Numbered from the stretch's first letter, positions 43,834 through 53,743 are shown. The stretch: 64,000 nucleotides of DNA from Flavobacterium sp. ACN6 (GCF_002304005.1 NZ_MRCQ01000002.1:124001-188000), one strand, 5' to 3'. Made by a program: numbers and translations. The notes: generated from the sequence alone by a model not told the origin.

Positions 43834-44871
43834 ATGTCACAAAACAAAAACGCCTTAATTCGGTACAAAACGATCGATAAATGTCTGCAAAATAAATACA
43901 GACAATGGACTCTAGAAGATTTAATCGAAGAATGTTCTGAAGCTTTATTTGAATATGAAGGTCGTGAAAATCCGATCAGTAAAAGAACGATTCAAATGGA
44001 TATTCAGCTGATGCGCAGTGAAAAACTGGGGTATAATGCACCGATTGTGGTTTACGATAAAAAGTATTATAAATATGAAGATGAGGATTTTTCGATAACC
44101 GATATTCCGCTGACGGAAACCGATATGAATGTTTTGACCGAAACCGTTTCGATGCTCAAGCAGTTTAAGGATTTCTCTTTGTTTAGTGATGTATCGGATA
44201 TTTTACAGCGTTTGGAGGATAAAATCTACTCTGAAAAATCGCATACCAAACCCGTTATTTATTTGGATAAAAATGAGAAATTAAAAGGGCTTCATTATCT
44301 AGACGAAATTTATCAAGCGATTGTCAAAAAAGTGGTTTTGGTAATTACTTATAAATCATTCAAATCGAGAGAAGAAACGAAATTTCATTTTCATCCTTTT
44401 ATATTAAAGGAATTTAATAACCGCTGGTTTTTAGTTGGAAAGAAAAAAACGTCACAGCCTATTACAAATTTGGCTTTGGACAGAATCATTTCAATTGATT
44501 ATGATTTTAACCTTTCCTATTTAGAAGAAGATTTTGATGCCGATACTTATTATAAGGATGTAATTGGAGTAACGGTTAATTCTGGATTAAAAGCAAGACA
44601 AATTGAACTTTGGGTCGATGCTTCGAATGCGCCTTATGTGCTCACCAAACCATTGCACACTTCTCAGCGATTAATTAAAGAAAATGAAGACGGAAGTATT
44701 ATCGTGCATTTGTTTGTGATACCAAATTATGAAATGGAAAGACTTTTATTAGGCTTTGGAAGCTGTCTCGAAATTTTAAAACCCGAAGGTCTACGAAATC
44801 GTATGAAAAAGATGCTGCAAGATGCCATTTCGCGCTACAATACTGAAGATAAAAATGAATTAAATGCATGA
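43834..44871 (+). CDS. WYL-domain transcriptional regulator
   Basis: 345 residues from the ATG at 43834 (MSQNKNALIRYKTIDKCL). N-terminal winged helix (~1-70, TLEDLIEECSEALFEYEG and SKRTIQMDIQLMRSE as recognition helix), then a WYL domain (~155-260; VLVITYKSFKSREETKFHFHPF, FNNRWFLVGKK) and a C-terminal WCX-type extension ending AISRYNTED. WYL regulators sense nucleic acid or nucleotide ligands and often govern defence and RNA/DNA repair genes. It is the only regulator near the repeated palindromes before rtcB and the tRNA-like array, so it is the likely binder; not shown. Confidence 0.9.
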   Translation: MSQNKNALIRYKTIDKCLQNKYRQWTLEDLIEECSEALFEYEGRENPISKRTIQMDIQLMRSEKLGYNAPIVVYDKKYYKYEDEDFSITDIPLTETDMNVLTETVSMLKQFKDFSLFSDVSDILQRLEDKIYSEKSHTKPVIYLDKNEKLKGLHYLDEIYQAIVKKVVLVITYKSFKSREETKFHFHPFILKEFNNRWFLVGKKKTSQPITNLALDRIISIDYDFNLSYLEEDFDADTYYKDVIGVTVNSGLKARQIELWVDASNAPYVLTKPLHTSQRLIKENEDGSIIVHLFVIPNYEMERLLLGFGSCLEILKPEGLRNRMKKMLQDAISRYNTEDKNELNA

Positions 44872-45066
44872 TTTTTTACATATAACGAGATAAAACACAA
44901 TTATAAAATCAGATCTTAACTTTTCATATCGCTTTTTTGTTAAAATATCAGAAAAGAATAGTATATTTCAAATAAAATAAAACCATAAAACCCTGTAAAC
45001 CAAAGATTTTTTTTAACTAACCAAAAAATTAATAAAAAATTATATGCGTGCATAGTATTTTTTAAT

Positions 45067-45074
45067 TATATTTG
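45067..45074 (+). promoter_or_regulatory. Candidate promoter (-7 TATATTTG) of the MarR/beta-oxidation cluster
   Basis: Exact TAnnTTTG match 18 bases before the marR-type ATG, so the leader would be very short. Confidence 0.5.
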
Positions 45075-45092
45075 AAATCGATATAGTTACCT

Positions 45093-45578
45093 ATGAAAGA
45101 TAAAACAATAGATTATATTTTGAGAGCAACCTGGCAGGCTGTTTCAAGAATGTATAATGAAGAGGCTGCAAAATACGATGCTACAATGGCAACGGGATTT
45201 GCTCTTTTAAGTATGGATAAGGAAGAAGGGACTCCATCGACCGCTTTGGGCCCGAGAATGGGCATGGAAGCAACCAGCTTAACGAGAACATTAAAATCGA
45301 TGGAAGAAAAAGGTTTAATTGTTCGCAAAAAAAACCCAACTGACGGCCGAGGTGTCTTAATTTACCTAACCGATTTTGGAAAAGAAAAAAGAGATTTATC
45401 TAAAAATACAGTTCTGAAGTTTAATGAGAGCGTTAGAAAACATGTTTCAGACGAAAAACTAAAACATTTTATCGAAGTTTCTGAAATCATAAACGAATTA
45501 ATTCAGGATAAAAATATATTCAATCACACTAGCGCCAGCGAACTGGCGAATCAAACAGAAAACAGAGAAAATGAATAA
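45093..45578 (+). CDS. MarR-family transcriptional regulator
   Basis: 161 residues. Winged helix: LGPRMGMEATSLTRTLKSM is the recognition helix and EEKGLIVRKKNPTDGRGVLIYLTDFG the wing. The DxRGxxxxLT pattern is typical of MarR. First gene of the beta-oxidation cluster, 52 bases before the multifunctional enzyme gene, so it probably represses or tunes these genes in response to a fatty acid or acyl-CoA. Ligand not predictable. Confidence 0.92.
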   Translation: MKDKTIDYILRATWQAVSRMYNEEAAKYDATMATGFALLSMDKEEGTPSTALGPRMGMEATSLTRTLKSMEEKGLIVRKKNPTDGRGVLIYLTDFGKEKRDLSKNTVLKFNESVRKHVSDEKLKHFIEVSEIINELIQDKNIFNHTSASELANQTENRENE

Positions 45579-45630
45579 TCTTTTTTAAAAGAGAAATTCA
45601 AATTCTACCCAAAAAACAAATTTTACAAAT

Positions 45631-48021
45631 ATGAAACGCACAATTAAAAAAGTTGCTGTAATTGGATCCGGAATTATGGGTTCAGGTATAGCTTGTCATT
45701 TTGCTAATATTGGTGTTGAAGTTTTACTTCTTGACATCGTACCTCGTGAACTGACAGAAGCTGAAGCTAAAAAAGGATTAACACTTGAAAGTAAAGCCGT
45801 TCGCAACCGTGTGGTAAACGAACATTTGGCGAATTCATTAAAATCGAAACCCTCTCCTATTTACAGTCAAAAATTCGCAAGCCGAATTACAACTGGAAAT
45901 ACGACTGATGATATGGCAAAAATTGCCAATGTAGATTGGATTATCGAAGTTGTTGTAGAACGTTTAGATATCAAAAAACTGGTTTTTGAACAAATCGAGA
46001 AATTCCGTAAACCGGGAACTTTGGTTACTTCTAACACTTCTGGTATTCCAATTCATTTTATGAGCGAAGGAAGAAGCGAAGATTTTCAACAGCACTTCTG
46101 CGGAACACACTTTTTTAACCCTGCGCGTTACTTAAAATTATTTGAAATTATTCCTGGTCCAAAAACTTCAACTGAAGTATTGGATTTCTTAAACGAATAC
46201 GGATCTAAATTTTTAGGAAAAACTTCGGTTGTTGCTAAAGATACTCCAGCGTTTATTGGAAATAGAATTGGTATTTACGGCATTCAAAGTTTGTTCCATT
46301 TGGTAAAAGAAATGGGATTAACGATTGAAGAAGTTGATAAATTGACCGGACCAGTAATTGGTCGTCCAAAATCGGCTACTTTCCGTACGGTTGACGTTGT
46401 TGGTCTGGATACTTTGGTACACGTTGCCAACGGTATTTATGAAAACTGCCCAACTGATGAGCAACATGAATTGTTTAAACTTCCTGATTTCGTCAACAAA
46501 ATGATGGAAAATAAATGGTTAGGAAGCAAGACCGGACAAGGTTTTTATAAAAAAGTAGATAAAGATATTCTTTCTTTAGACTTAGATACATTAGAATACC
46601 GCGCTGCTAAAAAAGCAAATTTTGCTACTCTTGAACTAACAAAAACTATTGATAAACCAATCAATCGTTTTAAAGTTTTGGTAAAAGGAACAGACAAAGC
46701 GGGAGAATTCTACCGTAAGAGTTTCGCTGGAATGTTTGCTTATGTTTCAAACAGAATCCCTGAAATCTCAGATGAATTATACAAAATTGATGATGCCATG
46801 AAAGCTGGTTTTGGATGGGAAAATGGTCCATTCGAAATTTGGGATGCAATTGGCGTTGCCAAAGGAATTGAAATTATGAAAGCAGAAGGTCTTGAACCAG
46901 CTGCATGGGTTAACGACATGTTAGCTTCTGGAAGCGAAAGTTTCTACTCTATAAAAGAAGGAGCGACCTATTTCTATGACATTCCAACAAAATCTCAAGT
47001 AAAAGTTCCTGGACAAGATGCATTTATTATTCTGAACAACATTCGCGAAAGCAAAAAAGTTTGGAGCAATAGTGGTGCAATTATCCAAGATTTAGGAGAT
47101 GGAATTTTGAATTTAGAATTCCAATCTAAAATGAATACTATTGGCGGCGATGTACTTCAAGCCATCAATAAAGCAATCGACTTATCTGAAAAAGAATATC
47201 AAGGTTTAGTTATTGGTAATCAGGCAGCGAATTTCTCTGTTGGAGCTAATATCGGAATGATTTTCATGATGGCGGTTGAGCAGGAATATGATGAATTAAA
47301 CATGGCAATCAAAATGTTTCAAGACACAATGATGCGCGTTCGTTACTCTTCTATTCCAGTTGTTGTAGCACCTCACGGAATGACTTTTGGTGGTGGATGC
47401 GAAATGAGCTTACATGCTGATAAAGTAGTTGCTGCTGCAGAAACGTATATGGGATTAGTTGAATTTGGAGTTGGTGTACTTCCTGGTGGTGGTGGATCTA
47501 AAGAAATGGCTTTGAGAGCGTCTGATCTTTTCCGCAAAAACGACGTGGAATTAAACGTTCTTCAAGAGTATTTCTTAACAATCGCTATGGCAAAAGTATC
47601 GACTTCTGGTTATGAAGCTTTTGACACTGGACTTTTACAGCATGGGAAAGATGTTATTGTAGTTAACAAAGATCGTCAGATTGCCGAAGCTAAAAAACAT
47701 GCTTTGCTAATGGCTGAAGCTGGATATACGCAGCCTATTAGAAGAACTGATGTTAAGGTTTTAGGAAAACAAGCGCTTGGAATGTTCTTAGTTGGAACAG
47801 ATCAAATGGAAGCTGGAAAATACATTTCTGAGCACGATAAAAAAATCGCTAACAAACTGGCTTACGTAATGGCCGGTGGTGATTTATCTGAAGCGACTTT
47901 AGTATCTGAACAATATTTATTAGATATCGAACGTGAAGCTTTCTTGAGTTTATGTACAGAAAGAAAGACTTTAGAGAGGATTCAGTATATGTTAACTAAA
48001 GGAAAACCATTAAGAAACTAG
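45631..48021 (+). CDS. 3-hydroxyacyl-CoA dehydrogenase / enoyl-CoA hydratase
   Basis: 796 residues, bifunctional enzyme of fatty-acid beta-oxidation. The dehydrogenase comes first (NAD motif VAVIGSGIMGSGIACHFANI, then HFFNPARYLKLFEIIPG and the second dehydrogenase domain around 190-400) and the crotonase domain last (~480-700; NFSVGANIG and TFGGGCEMSLHAD, with the oxyanion-hole glycines and catalytic glutamates in VEFGVGVLPGGGG). This is the reverse of the E. coli FadB order and matches other Bacteroidota. Same direction as MarR and the thiolase. Confidence 0.95.
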   Translation: MKRTIKKVAVIGSGIMGSGIACHFANIGVEVLLLDIVPRELTEAEAKKGLTLESKAVRNRVVNEHLANSLKSKPSPIYSQKFASRITTGNTTDDMAKIANVDWIIEVVVERLDIKKLVFEQIEKFRKPGTLVTSNTSGIPIHFMSEGRSEDFQQHFCGTHFFNPARYLKLFEIIPGPKTSTEVLDFLNEYGSKFLGKTSVVAKDTPAFIGNRIGIYGIQSLFHLVKEMGLTIEEVDKLTGPVIGRPKSATFRTVDVVGLDTLVHVANGIYENCPTDEQHELFKLPDFVNKMMENKWLGSKTGQGFYKKVDKDILSLDLDTLEYRAAKKANFATLELTKTIDKPINRFKVLVKGTDKAGEFYRKSFAGMFAYVSNRIPEISDELYKIDDAMKAGFGWENGPFEIWDAIGVAKGIEIMKAEGLEPAAWVNDMLASGSESFYSIKEGATYFYDIPTKSQVKVPGQDAFIILNNIRESKKVWSNSGAIIQDLGDGILNLEFQSKMNTIGGDVLQAINKAIDLSEKEYQGLVIGNQAANFSVGANIGMIFMMAVEQEYDELNMAIKMFQDTMMRVRYSSIPVVVAPHGMTFGGGCEMSLHADKVVAAAETYMGLVEFGVGVLPGGGGSKEMALRASDLFRKNDVELNVLQEYFLTIAMAKVSTSGYEAFDTGLLQHGKDVIVVNKDRQIAEAKKHALLMAEAGYTQPIRRTDVKVLGKQALGMFLVGTDQMEAGKYISEHDKKIANKLAYVMAGGDLSEATLVSEQYLLDIEREAFLSLCTERKTLERIQYMLTKGKPLRN

Positions 48022-48180
48022 AAAATAGAACAAAGAGAATAGAATATAGATTTCAGACTTAGTAAAAGTCTATTTTCTATACTCTATTTTCTATACTCTT
48101 AAAAAATAGAATAAAGAGAAAAGAATATAGATTTTGAGACAAAGTAATAGTCTATTTTCTATGATCTATTTTCTATAATC
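48022..48180. repeat. Two tandem copies of a ~78-bp AT-rich hairpin
   Basis: Two consecutive copies of 'agaaaatagaacaaagag... agtctattttctata', each able to fold on itself (TAGAAAATAGA with TCTATTTTCTA, and GAATATAGA arms). Half elements of the same kind flank the four-helix-bundle gene further down this cluster. Confidence 0.75.
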
Positions 48181-48198
48181 TTAAAAAAACAAAAACAA

Positions 48199-49380
48199 AT
48201 GAAAACAGCATATATAGTAAAAGCATATAGAACCGCAGTTGGAAAAGCACCAAAAGGGGTTTTTAGATTTAAAAGACCTGACGAATTAGCAGCAGAAACC
48301 ATTCAGTTTATGATGGATGAACTGCCTGATTTCGACAAAAAACGTATTGATGACGTTATGGTAGGAAATGCCATGCCGGAAGCAGAACAAGGACTTAACG
48401 TTGGACGTTTGATCTCATTAATGGGATTAAAAGTAGAAGATGTTCCTGGTGTTACTGTAAACCGTTATTGCGCTTCTGGATTAGAAACTATCGGAATGGC
48501 AACTGCTAAAATCCAATCAGGAATGGCAGATTGTATCATTGCTGGTGGAGCTGAAAGTATGAGTTTTATTCCGATGGGAGGTTACAAACCAACTCCGGAT
48601 TATAAAGTTGCTGCTGCAGGTCATGAAGATTATTACTGGGGAATGGGTCTAACTGCAGAAGCGGTTGCCAACCAATACAAAATCTCAAGAGAAGATCAGG
48701 ATGAGTTTGCTTACAACTCTCATATGAAAGCCTTGAAAGCCCAAGCTGAAGGAAAGTTCGACAAACAAATAGTTCCGATTACTGTGGATCAGACTTTCAT
48801 TAATGAAAATGGAAAAAAAGAAACTAAATCATACGTTGTAAAACAAGACGAAGGTCCAAGAGCTGGAACTTCTATCGCTGCCTTATCTGGATTAAAACCA
48901 GTTTTTGCTGCTGACGGAAGCGTAACTGCTGGTAACTCATCACAAATGAGTGACGGTGCTGCTTTCGTTTTAATTATGAGCGAAGAAATGGTGAAAGAAT
49001 TAAATCTTGAGCCAATTGCAAGACTTGTAAACTTTGCTTCTTCTGGCGTTGAACCAAGAATCATGGGTATCGGTCCAGTAAAAGCAATCCCGAAAGCGTT
49101 GAAACAAGCTGGTTTAGAATTAAAAGATATTGACTTAGTAGAATTAAACGAGGCATTTGCTTCTCAGTCTTTGGCTGTAATTCGTGAGTTAGGTTTAAAT
49201 CCTGATATCGTAAACGTAAACGGTGGAGCAATCGCACTAGGACACCCTCTGGGATGTACAGGAGCTAAACTTTCTGTTCAGTTATTTGATGAGATGAAAC
49301 GAAGAGGCAGTAAATACGGAATTGTTTCGATGTGTGTGGGGACTGGACAAGGAAGTGCGGGGATTTACGAGGTTCTTTAA
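48199..49380 (+). CDS. Acetyl-CoA acyltransferase (3-ketoacyl-CoA thiolase)
   Basis: 393 residues. Last step of beta-oxidation: cleaves 3-ketoacyl-CoA with CoA. Seen: the nucleophilic cysteine in [33 protein letters not shown], the histidine in [19 protein letters not shown], and the second cysteine in SMCVGTGQG. Same direction as the hydroxyacyl-CoA dehydrogenase, with the hairpin repeats between. Confidence 0.95.
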   Translation: MKTAYIVKAYRTAVGKAPKGVFRFKRPDELAAETIQFMMDELPDFDKKRIDDVMVGNAMPEAEQGLNVGRLISLMGLKVEDVPGVTVNRYCASGLETIGMATAKIQSGMADCIIAGGAESMSFIPMGGYKPTPDYKVAAAGHEDYYWGMGLTAEAVANQYKISREDQDEFAYNSHMKALKAQAEGKFDKQIVPITVDQTFINENGKKETKSYVVKQDEGPRAGTSIAALSGLKPVFAADGSVTAGNSSQMSDGAAFVLIMSEEMVKELNLEPIARLVNFASSGVEPRIMGIGPVKAIPKALKQAGLELKDIDLVELNEAFASQSLAVIRELGLNPDIVNVNGGAIALGHPLGCTGAKLSVQLFDEMKRRGSKYGIVSMCVGTGQGSAGIYEVL

Positions 49381-49385
49381 AAAAG

Positions 49386-49452
49386 ATAATAGAGAATAGA
49401 ATATAGAAAATAGAATATAGAACATAGAATATAGAATATAGAGAATAGAGAA
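49386..49452. repeat. Left half of hairpin element flanking the four-helix-bundle gene
   Basis: Run of agaatatagaaaatagaatatag-type repeats just after the thiolase stop, ending gagaatagattt. Its complement appears at 49931-49973 on the other side of the inserted gene. Confidence 0.7.
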
Positions 49453-49568
49453 TAGATTTTTTTTGAGAAGAAAGAGATAAGACTTTTTGAAATTACAAAA
49501 TGTTTCAAAAATAATAAATAGTAATAATCTTACTTTTTATTTTAATTCTTTAACTTGACTCAAAAAAC

Positions 49569-49919
49569 ATGAGACATAATTATAAGAACTTGAAGATTTG
49601 GAAACTTGGAATTTCAATTGCTAATGATATTTCAGATTTATTGTTAGACTTTCCGAAACATGAAAGATATGATCTTAGTTCTCAAATAAGCCGATGTTCT
49701 GTTTCAATGCCTAGTAATATTGCTGAAGGTTCTTCTCGAACTGATAAATCTTTCAGTCATTTTTTAGACATTTCTCTAGGTTCTTCATTTGAACTCATTA
49801 CACAATTATTGATTGCAACGCATAGAAAATATATAAACGAAACACAATTTAACCAATTAGAAATTAAAATAGAAGAATTTCAAAGAATGACAATGGGCTT
49901 CCAAAACGGCTTAAAGTAA
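49569..49919 (+). CDS. Four-helix-bundle protein (S23 / 23S rRNA intervening-sequence family)
   Basis: 116 residues. Seen: NLKIWKLGISIANDISDLL, FPKHERYDLSSQISRCSVSMPSNIAEGS and FSHFLDISLGSSFEL, the family's typical blocks. These proteins were first found in the intervening sequence of 23S rRNA but occur alone in many Bacteroidota genomes. Their molecular job is not established. It sits between thiolase and acyl-CoA dehydrogenase, unlike anything in their pathway, and is bounded by complementary halves of an AT-rich hairpin repeat, as if it had been inserted in that repeat. Confidence 0.92.
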   Translation: MRHNYKNLKIWKLGISIANDISDLLLDFPKHERYDLSSQISRCSVSMPSNIAEGSSRTDKSFSHFLDISLGSSFELITQLLIATHRKYINETQFNQLEIKIEEFQRMTMGFQNGLK

Positions 49920-49930
49920 AGTAAGCTCAG

Positions 49931-49973
49931 TCTAAAATCTATTCTCTATATTCTATTTTCTTTTCTCTTAAAA
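49931..49973. repeat. Right half of hairpin element flanking the four-helix-bundle gene
   Basis: aaatctattctctatattc and attttcttttctctt, complementary to the left half at 49386-49452 and like the right arms of the copies at 48022-48180. Confidence 0.7.
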
Positions 49974-49983
49974 AAAAATAAAA

Positions 49984-51789
49984 ATGGCAGATACAATCGA
50001 AAAAAACGTGACTCGTGGTGGTCAGTTTTTAGTTAAAGAAACAAAGTGCGAAGACATCTTTACACCAGAAGATTTCTCGGAAGAGCAGTTGATGATGCGT
50101 GACTCTGTGAAGGAGTTCGTTGACAAAGAATTATGGGCGCATAAAGATCGTTTTGAGAAAAAAGATTACGCTTATACAGAAGCTTCTATGCGTAAAGCGG
50201 GTGAACTTGGACTTCTTGGAGTTGCGGTTCCTGAGGAATACGGTGGATTAGGAATGGGATTCGTATCTACAATGCTGGTTTGCGATTACATTTCTGGTGC
50301 AACAGGATCTTTCTCAACTGCTTTTGGTGCACATACTGGTATTGGAACTATGCCAATTACACTTTATGGAACTGAGGAACAAAAGAAAAAATACGTTCCT
50401 AAATTGGCTTCTGGAGAATGGTTTGGCGCTTATTGCTTAACGGAACCAGGCGCTGGATCTGACGCTAACTCAGGAAAAACTAAAGCTGTTTTATCTGAAG
50501 ATGGAAAATACTACTCTATTACAGGACAAAAAATGTGGATTTCGAATGCAGGTTTCTGCAGCGTTTTCATCGTTTTTGCTCGTATTGGAGATGATAAAAA
50601 TATTACAGGTTTTATCGTAGAAAACGATCCGTCAAACGGAATTTCTATGAATGAAGAAGAGCACAAATTAGGAATTCGTGCTTCTTCTACGCGTCAGGTT
50701 TTCTTTAACGAAACAAAGGTTCCGGTTGAAAACATGTTGTCTGAAAGAGGAAACGGTTTCAAAATCGCAATGAATGCTTTAAATGTTGGTCGTATTAAAT
50801 TGGCTGCTGCATGTTTGGATGCTCAAAGAAGAGTAACAACGGGAGCAGTAAAATATGCTAACGAAAGAATCCAGTTCAATACTGCAATTTCATCTTTTGG
50901 AGCTATTCGCTCTAAATTGGCTGAAATGGCAACTAGTGCTTACGCTGGAGAAAGTGCTTCTTACCGTGCAGCAAAAGACATCGAAGATAGAATTGCCGCT
51001 CGTGAAGCTGAAGGAACTTCTCACCAAGAAGCTGAACTGAAAGGTGTTGAAGAATACGCAATCGAATGTTCTATCTTGAAAGTAGCAGTTTCTGAAGATA
51101 TTCAGAACTGTTCTGACGAAGGAATTCAGATTTTTGGTGGAATGGGATTCTCTGAAGATACTCCGATGGAAAGTGCCTGGAGAGATGCTCGTATTGCTAG
51201 AATCTACGAAGGAACAAATGAAATCAACAGAATGCTTTCTGTAGGTATGTTGATCAAAAAAGCGATGAAAGGCCACGTTGATTTATTAGGTCCTGCAACG
51301 AAAGTTCAGGAAGAATTAATGGGAATTCCATCTTTTGACACTCCAGATTTCTCTGAATTGTTTGCAGAAGAAAAAGGAATCGTAGCTAACTTGAAAAAAG
51401 TATTCTTAATGGTTGCCGGAAGCGCGGTTCAAAAATATGGCGCTGATTTAGATGCTCACCAACAATTATTAATGGCTGCATCTGATATCTTAATCGAAAT
51501 CTACATGGCTGAAAGTACTATTTTAAGAACTGAAAAATTAGCCAAAAATAAAGGTGAAGACAAAGTTCAAGAGCAGATTGCTATGGCAAAATTATACTTG
51601 TATAAAGCTGTAGATATCGTAAACTTAAAAGGAAAAGAAGGAATTGCTTCTTTTGCTGAAGGTGATGAGCAACGTATGATGTTAATGGGATTAAAACGTT
51701 TTACAAAATACACTAATCTGCCAAATGTTGTGGCACTGAGAGAAAAAATTGCAGAAAAATTAGTTGCAGAAAATTCATACTGCTTCTAA
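49984..51789 (+). CDS. Acyl-CoA dehydrogenase, long form
   Basis: 601 residues, VLCAD/ACAD9-like length with a C-terminal extension (~420-601). First step of beta-oxidation: forms the trans-2-enoyl-CoA with FAD. Seen: YCLTEPGAGSDANSGKT and WISNAGFCSVFIVFAR for FAD binding, GIRASSTRQVFF, and the catalytic glutamate in RIYEGTNEINRML. Downstream of the four-helix-bundle gene, in the same direction, ending with a terminator at 51821. The electron-transfer flavoprotein genes are not in this window. Confidence 0.95.
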   Translation: MADTIEKNVTRGGQFLVKETKCEDIFTPEDFSEEQLMMRDSVKEFVDKELWAHKDRFEKKDYAYTEASMRKAGELGLLGVAVPEEYGGLGMGFVSTMLVCDYISGATGSFSTAFGAHTGIGTMPITLYGTEEQKKKYVPKLASGEWFGAYCLTEPGAGSDANSGKTKAVLSEDGKYYSITGQKMWISNAGFCSVFIVFARIGDDKNITGFIVENDPSNGISMNEEEHKLGIRASSTRQVFFNETKVPVENMLSERGNGFKIAMNALNVGRIKLAAACLDAQRRVTTGAVKYANERIQFNTAISSFGAIRSKLAEMATSAYAGESASYRAAKDIEDRIAAREAEGTSHQEAELKGVEEYAIECSILKVAVSEDIQNCSDEGIQIFGGMGFSEDTPMESAWRDARIARIYEGTNEINRMLSVGMLIKKAMKGHVDLLGPATKVQEELMGIPSFDTPDFSELFAEEKGIVANLKKVFLMVAGSAVQKYGADLDAHQQLLMAASDILIEIYMAESTILRTEKLAKNKGEDKVQEQIAMAKLYLYKAVDIVNLKGKEGIASFAEGDEQRMMLMGLKRFTKYTNLPNVVALREKIAEKLVAENSYCF

Positions 51790-51820
51790 TATAAAATAGT
51801 TTTTAGCTTTTAATTTGTTT

Positions 51821-51861
51821 AAACCCGCGCAAGTCCGAAACTGTGCGGGTTTATTTTTTTT
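51821..51861 (+). terminator. Terminator of the beta-oxidation cluster
   Basis: Stem AAACCCGC / GCGGGTTT enclosing a loop, followed by ATTTTTTTT. Confidence 0.85.
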
Positions 51862-52001
51862 CTTATGCTACATGCAATCCGCAATATTTTTGCAACGATT
51901 TGCAAAATTTTCGTTAAAATTACTTTTTTATAGTTATTAAAAGCTGAATATTGAATGAATTGCTTTAATTTTAGCATTCTAAAAACGCTAAAAAACAAAT
52001 A

Positions 52002-53096
52002 ATGAAACACATTACTCTAATCGCATTATTTTTAATGTGCTTTGGTATCTCCAATACTTATGCGCAGAAAAGTAAAAAAATGGACATTATTGCCTATTAT
52101 ACAGGCGATTCTAAACTTATTGATGAATACGAAGTAGGTAAACTAAATCAGATTATATTTAGTTTTCTTCATTTAAAAGATGGAAAATTAACTGTCGATT
52201 CTGAAAAAGATTCCATTACTATTAAACACTTAGTTTCTTTAAAAGCTAAAAATCCGCAGTTAAAAATTATTTTATCTCTTGGCGGCTGGGGTGGCTGCGA
52301 ACCATGCTCTGCTGCATTTTCTACTGCTGAGGGGCGTTTGAAATTTGCTAAATCTGTAAAAGAAATCAGCGATTCTTATAAAGCAGATGGTTTAGATTTA
52401 GACTGGGAATATCCTGCGATTGAAGGACTTCCTGGACATTTGTTTCAAGCTGTTGATAAACCAAATTTTACTGAATTAGTAAAAATACTTCGTTCAACAT
52501 TAGGCAAAAAATACGAATTGAGTTTTGCTGCAGGTGGTTTCCAAAAATATTTAGATGAATCTATTGATTGGAAAGCTGTAACTCCATTAGTTAATCGTAT
52601 TAATATTATGAGTTATGATCTAGTAAACGGATATTCTAAAGTTACAGGACACCACACTCCATTATACAGTACAAATCCAAATCAAGAATCTACAAACAGA
52701 GCTGTTGAATATCTACTAAAACAAGGTGTTCCATCTGAGAAATTAGTTATTGGAGGCGCATTCTATTCTAGAACTTGGAAAAATGTAGAGAATATCAATA
52801 ATGGTCTTTACCAGCCTGGTGAACATATTGAAGGTGTAAACTTTAAAAACTTTGCTTCAACTTATACAGAAGCAAATGGCTGGAAATATTTTTATGATGA
52901 AAAAGCACAAGCACCATATTGGTATAATGCAGCTACAAAAACTTTCGCAACATCTGACGATCTTAAATCTATCAAAGCTAAAGCAGAATATGTGAAAGCT
53001 AAAAAACTAGGAGGAATTATGTTTTGGGAACTTACATTAGACAGTTTCCGTGACGGAATGGTAAATGAAATTTACAAAGTAAAAACAGCAAAATAA
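52002..53096 (+). CDS. Secreted glycoside hydrolase family 18 enzyme (chitinase-like)
   Basis: 364 residues. Signal peptide ending at SNTYAQ. The GH18 active-site motif DGLDLDWEYP contains the catalytic glutamate; KIILSLGGWGGC is the other barrel motif, and INIMSYDLVNG and GIMFWELTLDS complete it. The compact length with no carbohydrate-binding module suggests an envelope-bound or exported chitinase/endo-beta-N-acetylglucosaminidase. It is transcribed alone with a terminator after it. Confidence 0.94.
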   Translation: MKHITLIALFLMCFGISNTYAQKSKKMDIIAYYTGDSKLIDEYEVGKLNQIIFSFLHLKDGKLTVDSEKDSITIKHLVSLKAKNPQLKIILSLGGWGGCEPCSAAFSTAEGRLKFAKSVKEISDSYKADGLDLDWEYPAIEGLPGHLFQAVDKPNFTELVKILRSTLGKKYELSFAAGGFQKYLDESIDWKAVTPLVNRINIMSYDLVNGYSKVTGHHTPLYSTNPNQESTNRAVEYLLKQGVPSEKLVIGGAFYSRTWKNVENINNGLYQPGEHIEGVNFKNFASTYTEANGWKYFYDEKAQAPYWYNAATKTFATSDDLKSIKAKAEYVKAKKLGGIMFWELTLDSFRDGMVNEIYKVKTAK

Positions 53097-53114
53097 TTTT
53101 GCTAAACCACATAA

Positions 53115-53150
53115 TAAAAGGCAGTTATCTAAAAAATAACTGCCTTTTCT
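53115..53150. terminator. Terminator between convergent genes
   Basis: Stem AAAAGGCAGTTAT / ATAACTGCCTTTT with a short loop, T-rich on both sides. Confidence 0.88.
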
Positions 53151-53171
53151 ATTTTATATAATGACTCAGTT

Positions 53172-53657
53172 TTATTGAACTTTTGACTTATCCAATTCTC
53201 CAATAAACGGAATCGCTTCTAAAGTTTCACTGCGAATAATGGTTTGGAGATAAACTTCCAACTGTATAAATTTAGCTGCATTTATAGGGCCAATCGCTTT
53301 TTTGGCTTGACCATAAGTTTTAGAGTATAATTTTTCATAATCTATATGATTTTTCAAAGTTCCTTTTGCCAATTCATCTGCTTTAGCATCAGTTAAAGTA
53401 TCATAATTAGCTGCATAATCATTTATTAATTGAAATTTAGTTTGTCCGAGGGCTTTACGCTTTGTTTCGTATTCATCATAAACTTTAGTAAAAGCAGCGG
53501 TTTGTGCATCTGAGAGATTCATGTACTGTTTTACAAGTTCACTTTTAGATTTTCCGTAAACACTTTGTAAAACATCAACATCTTCTTTGAATGAAGATTG
53601 CGCATAAGATGAAAACATGGCAGTGGCCATAATAAAAATAAGACTTAATTTTTTCAT
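53172..53657 (-). CDS. Secreted helical protein, Spy/CpxP-like in form
   Basis: 161 residues. Signal peptide MKKLSLIFIMATAMFSSYAQ, then long amphipathic helices (LSDAQTAAFTKVYDEYETKRKAL). The pattern is like periplasmic Spy/CpxP/LTxxQ chaperone-type proteins, but the motif itself is not exact. A periplasmic stress or folding role is possible. It heads away from the DUF4251 gene by 86 bases in the same direction. Confidence 0.75.
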   Translation of the reverse strand: MKKLSLIFIMATAMFSSYAQSSFKEDVDVLQSVYGKSKSELVKQYMNLSDAQTAAFTKVYDEYETKRKALGQTKFQLINDYAANYDTLTDAKADELAKGTLKNHIDYEKLYSKTYGQAKKAIGPINAAKFIQLEVYLQTIIRSETLEAIPFIGELDKSKVQ

Positions 53658-53743
53658 AGTTATAATTTTAAATTTGTTTCTAAATAATTATACATTCTAA
53701 AATATATTGATTTTTAAAATCGTAATTAAAAAAATGAGGCCGT

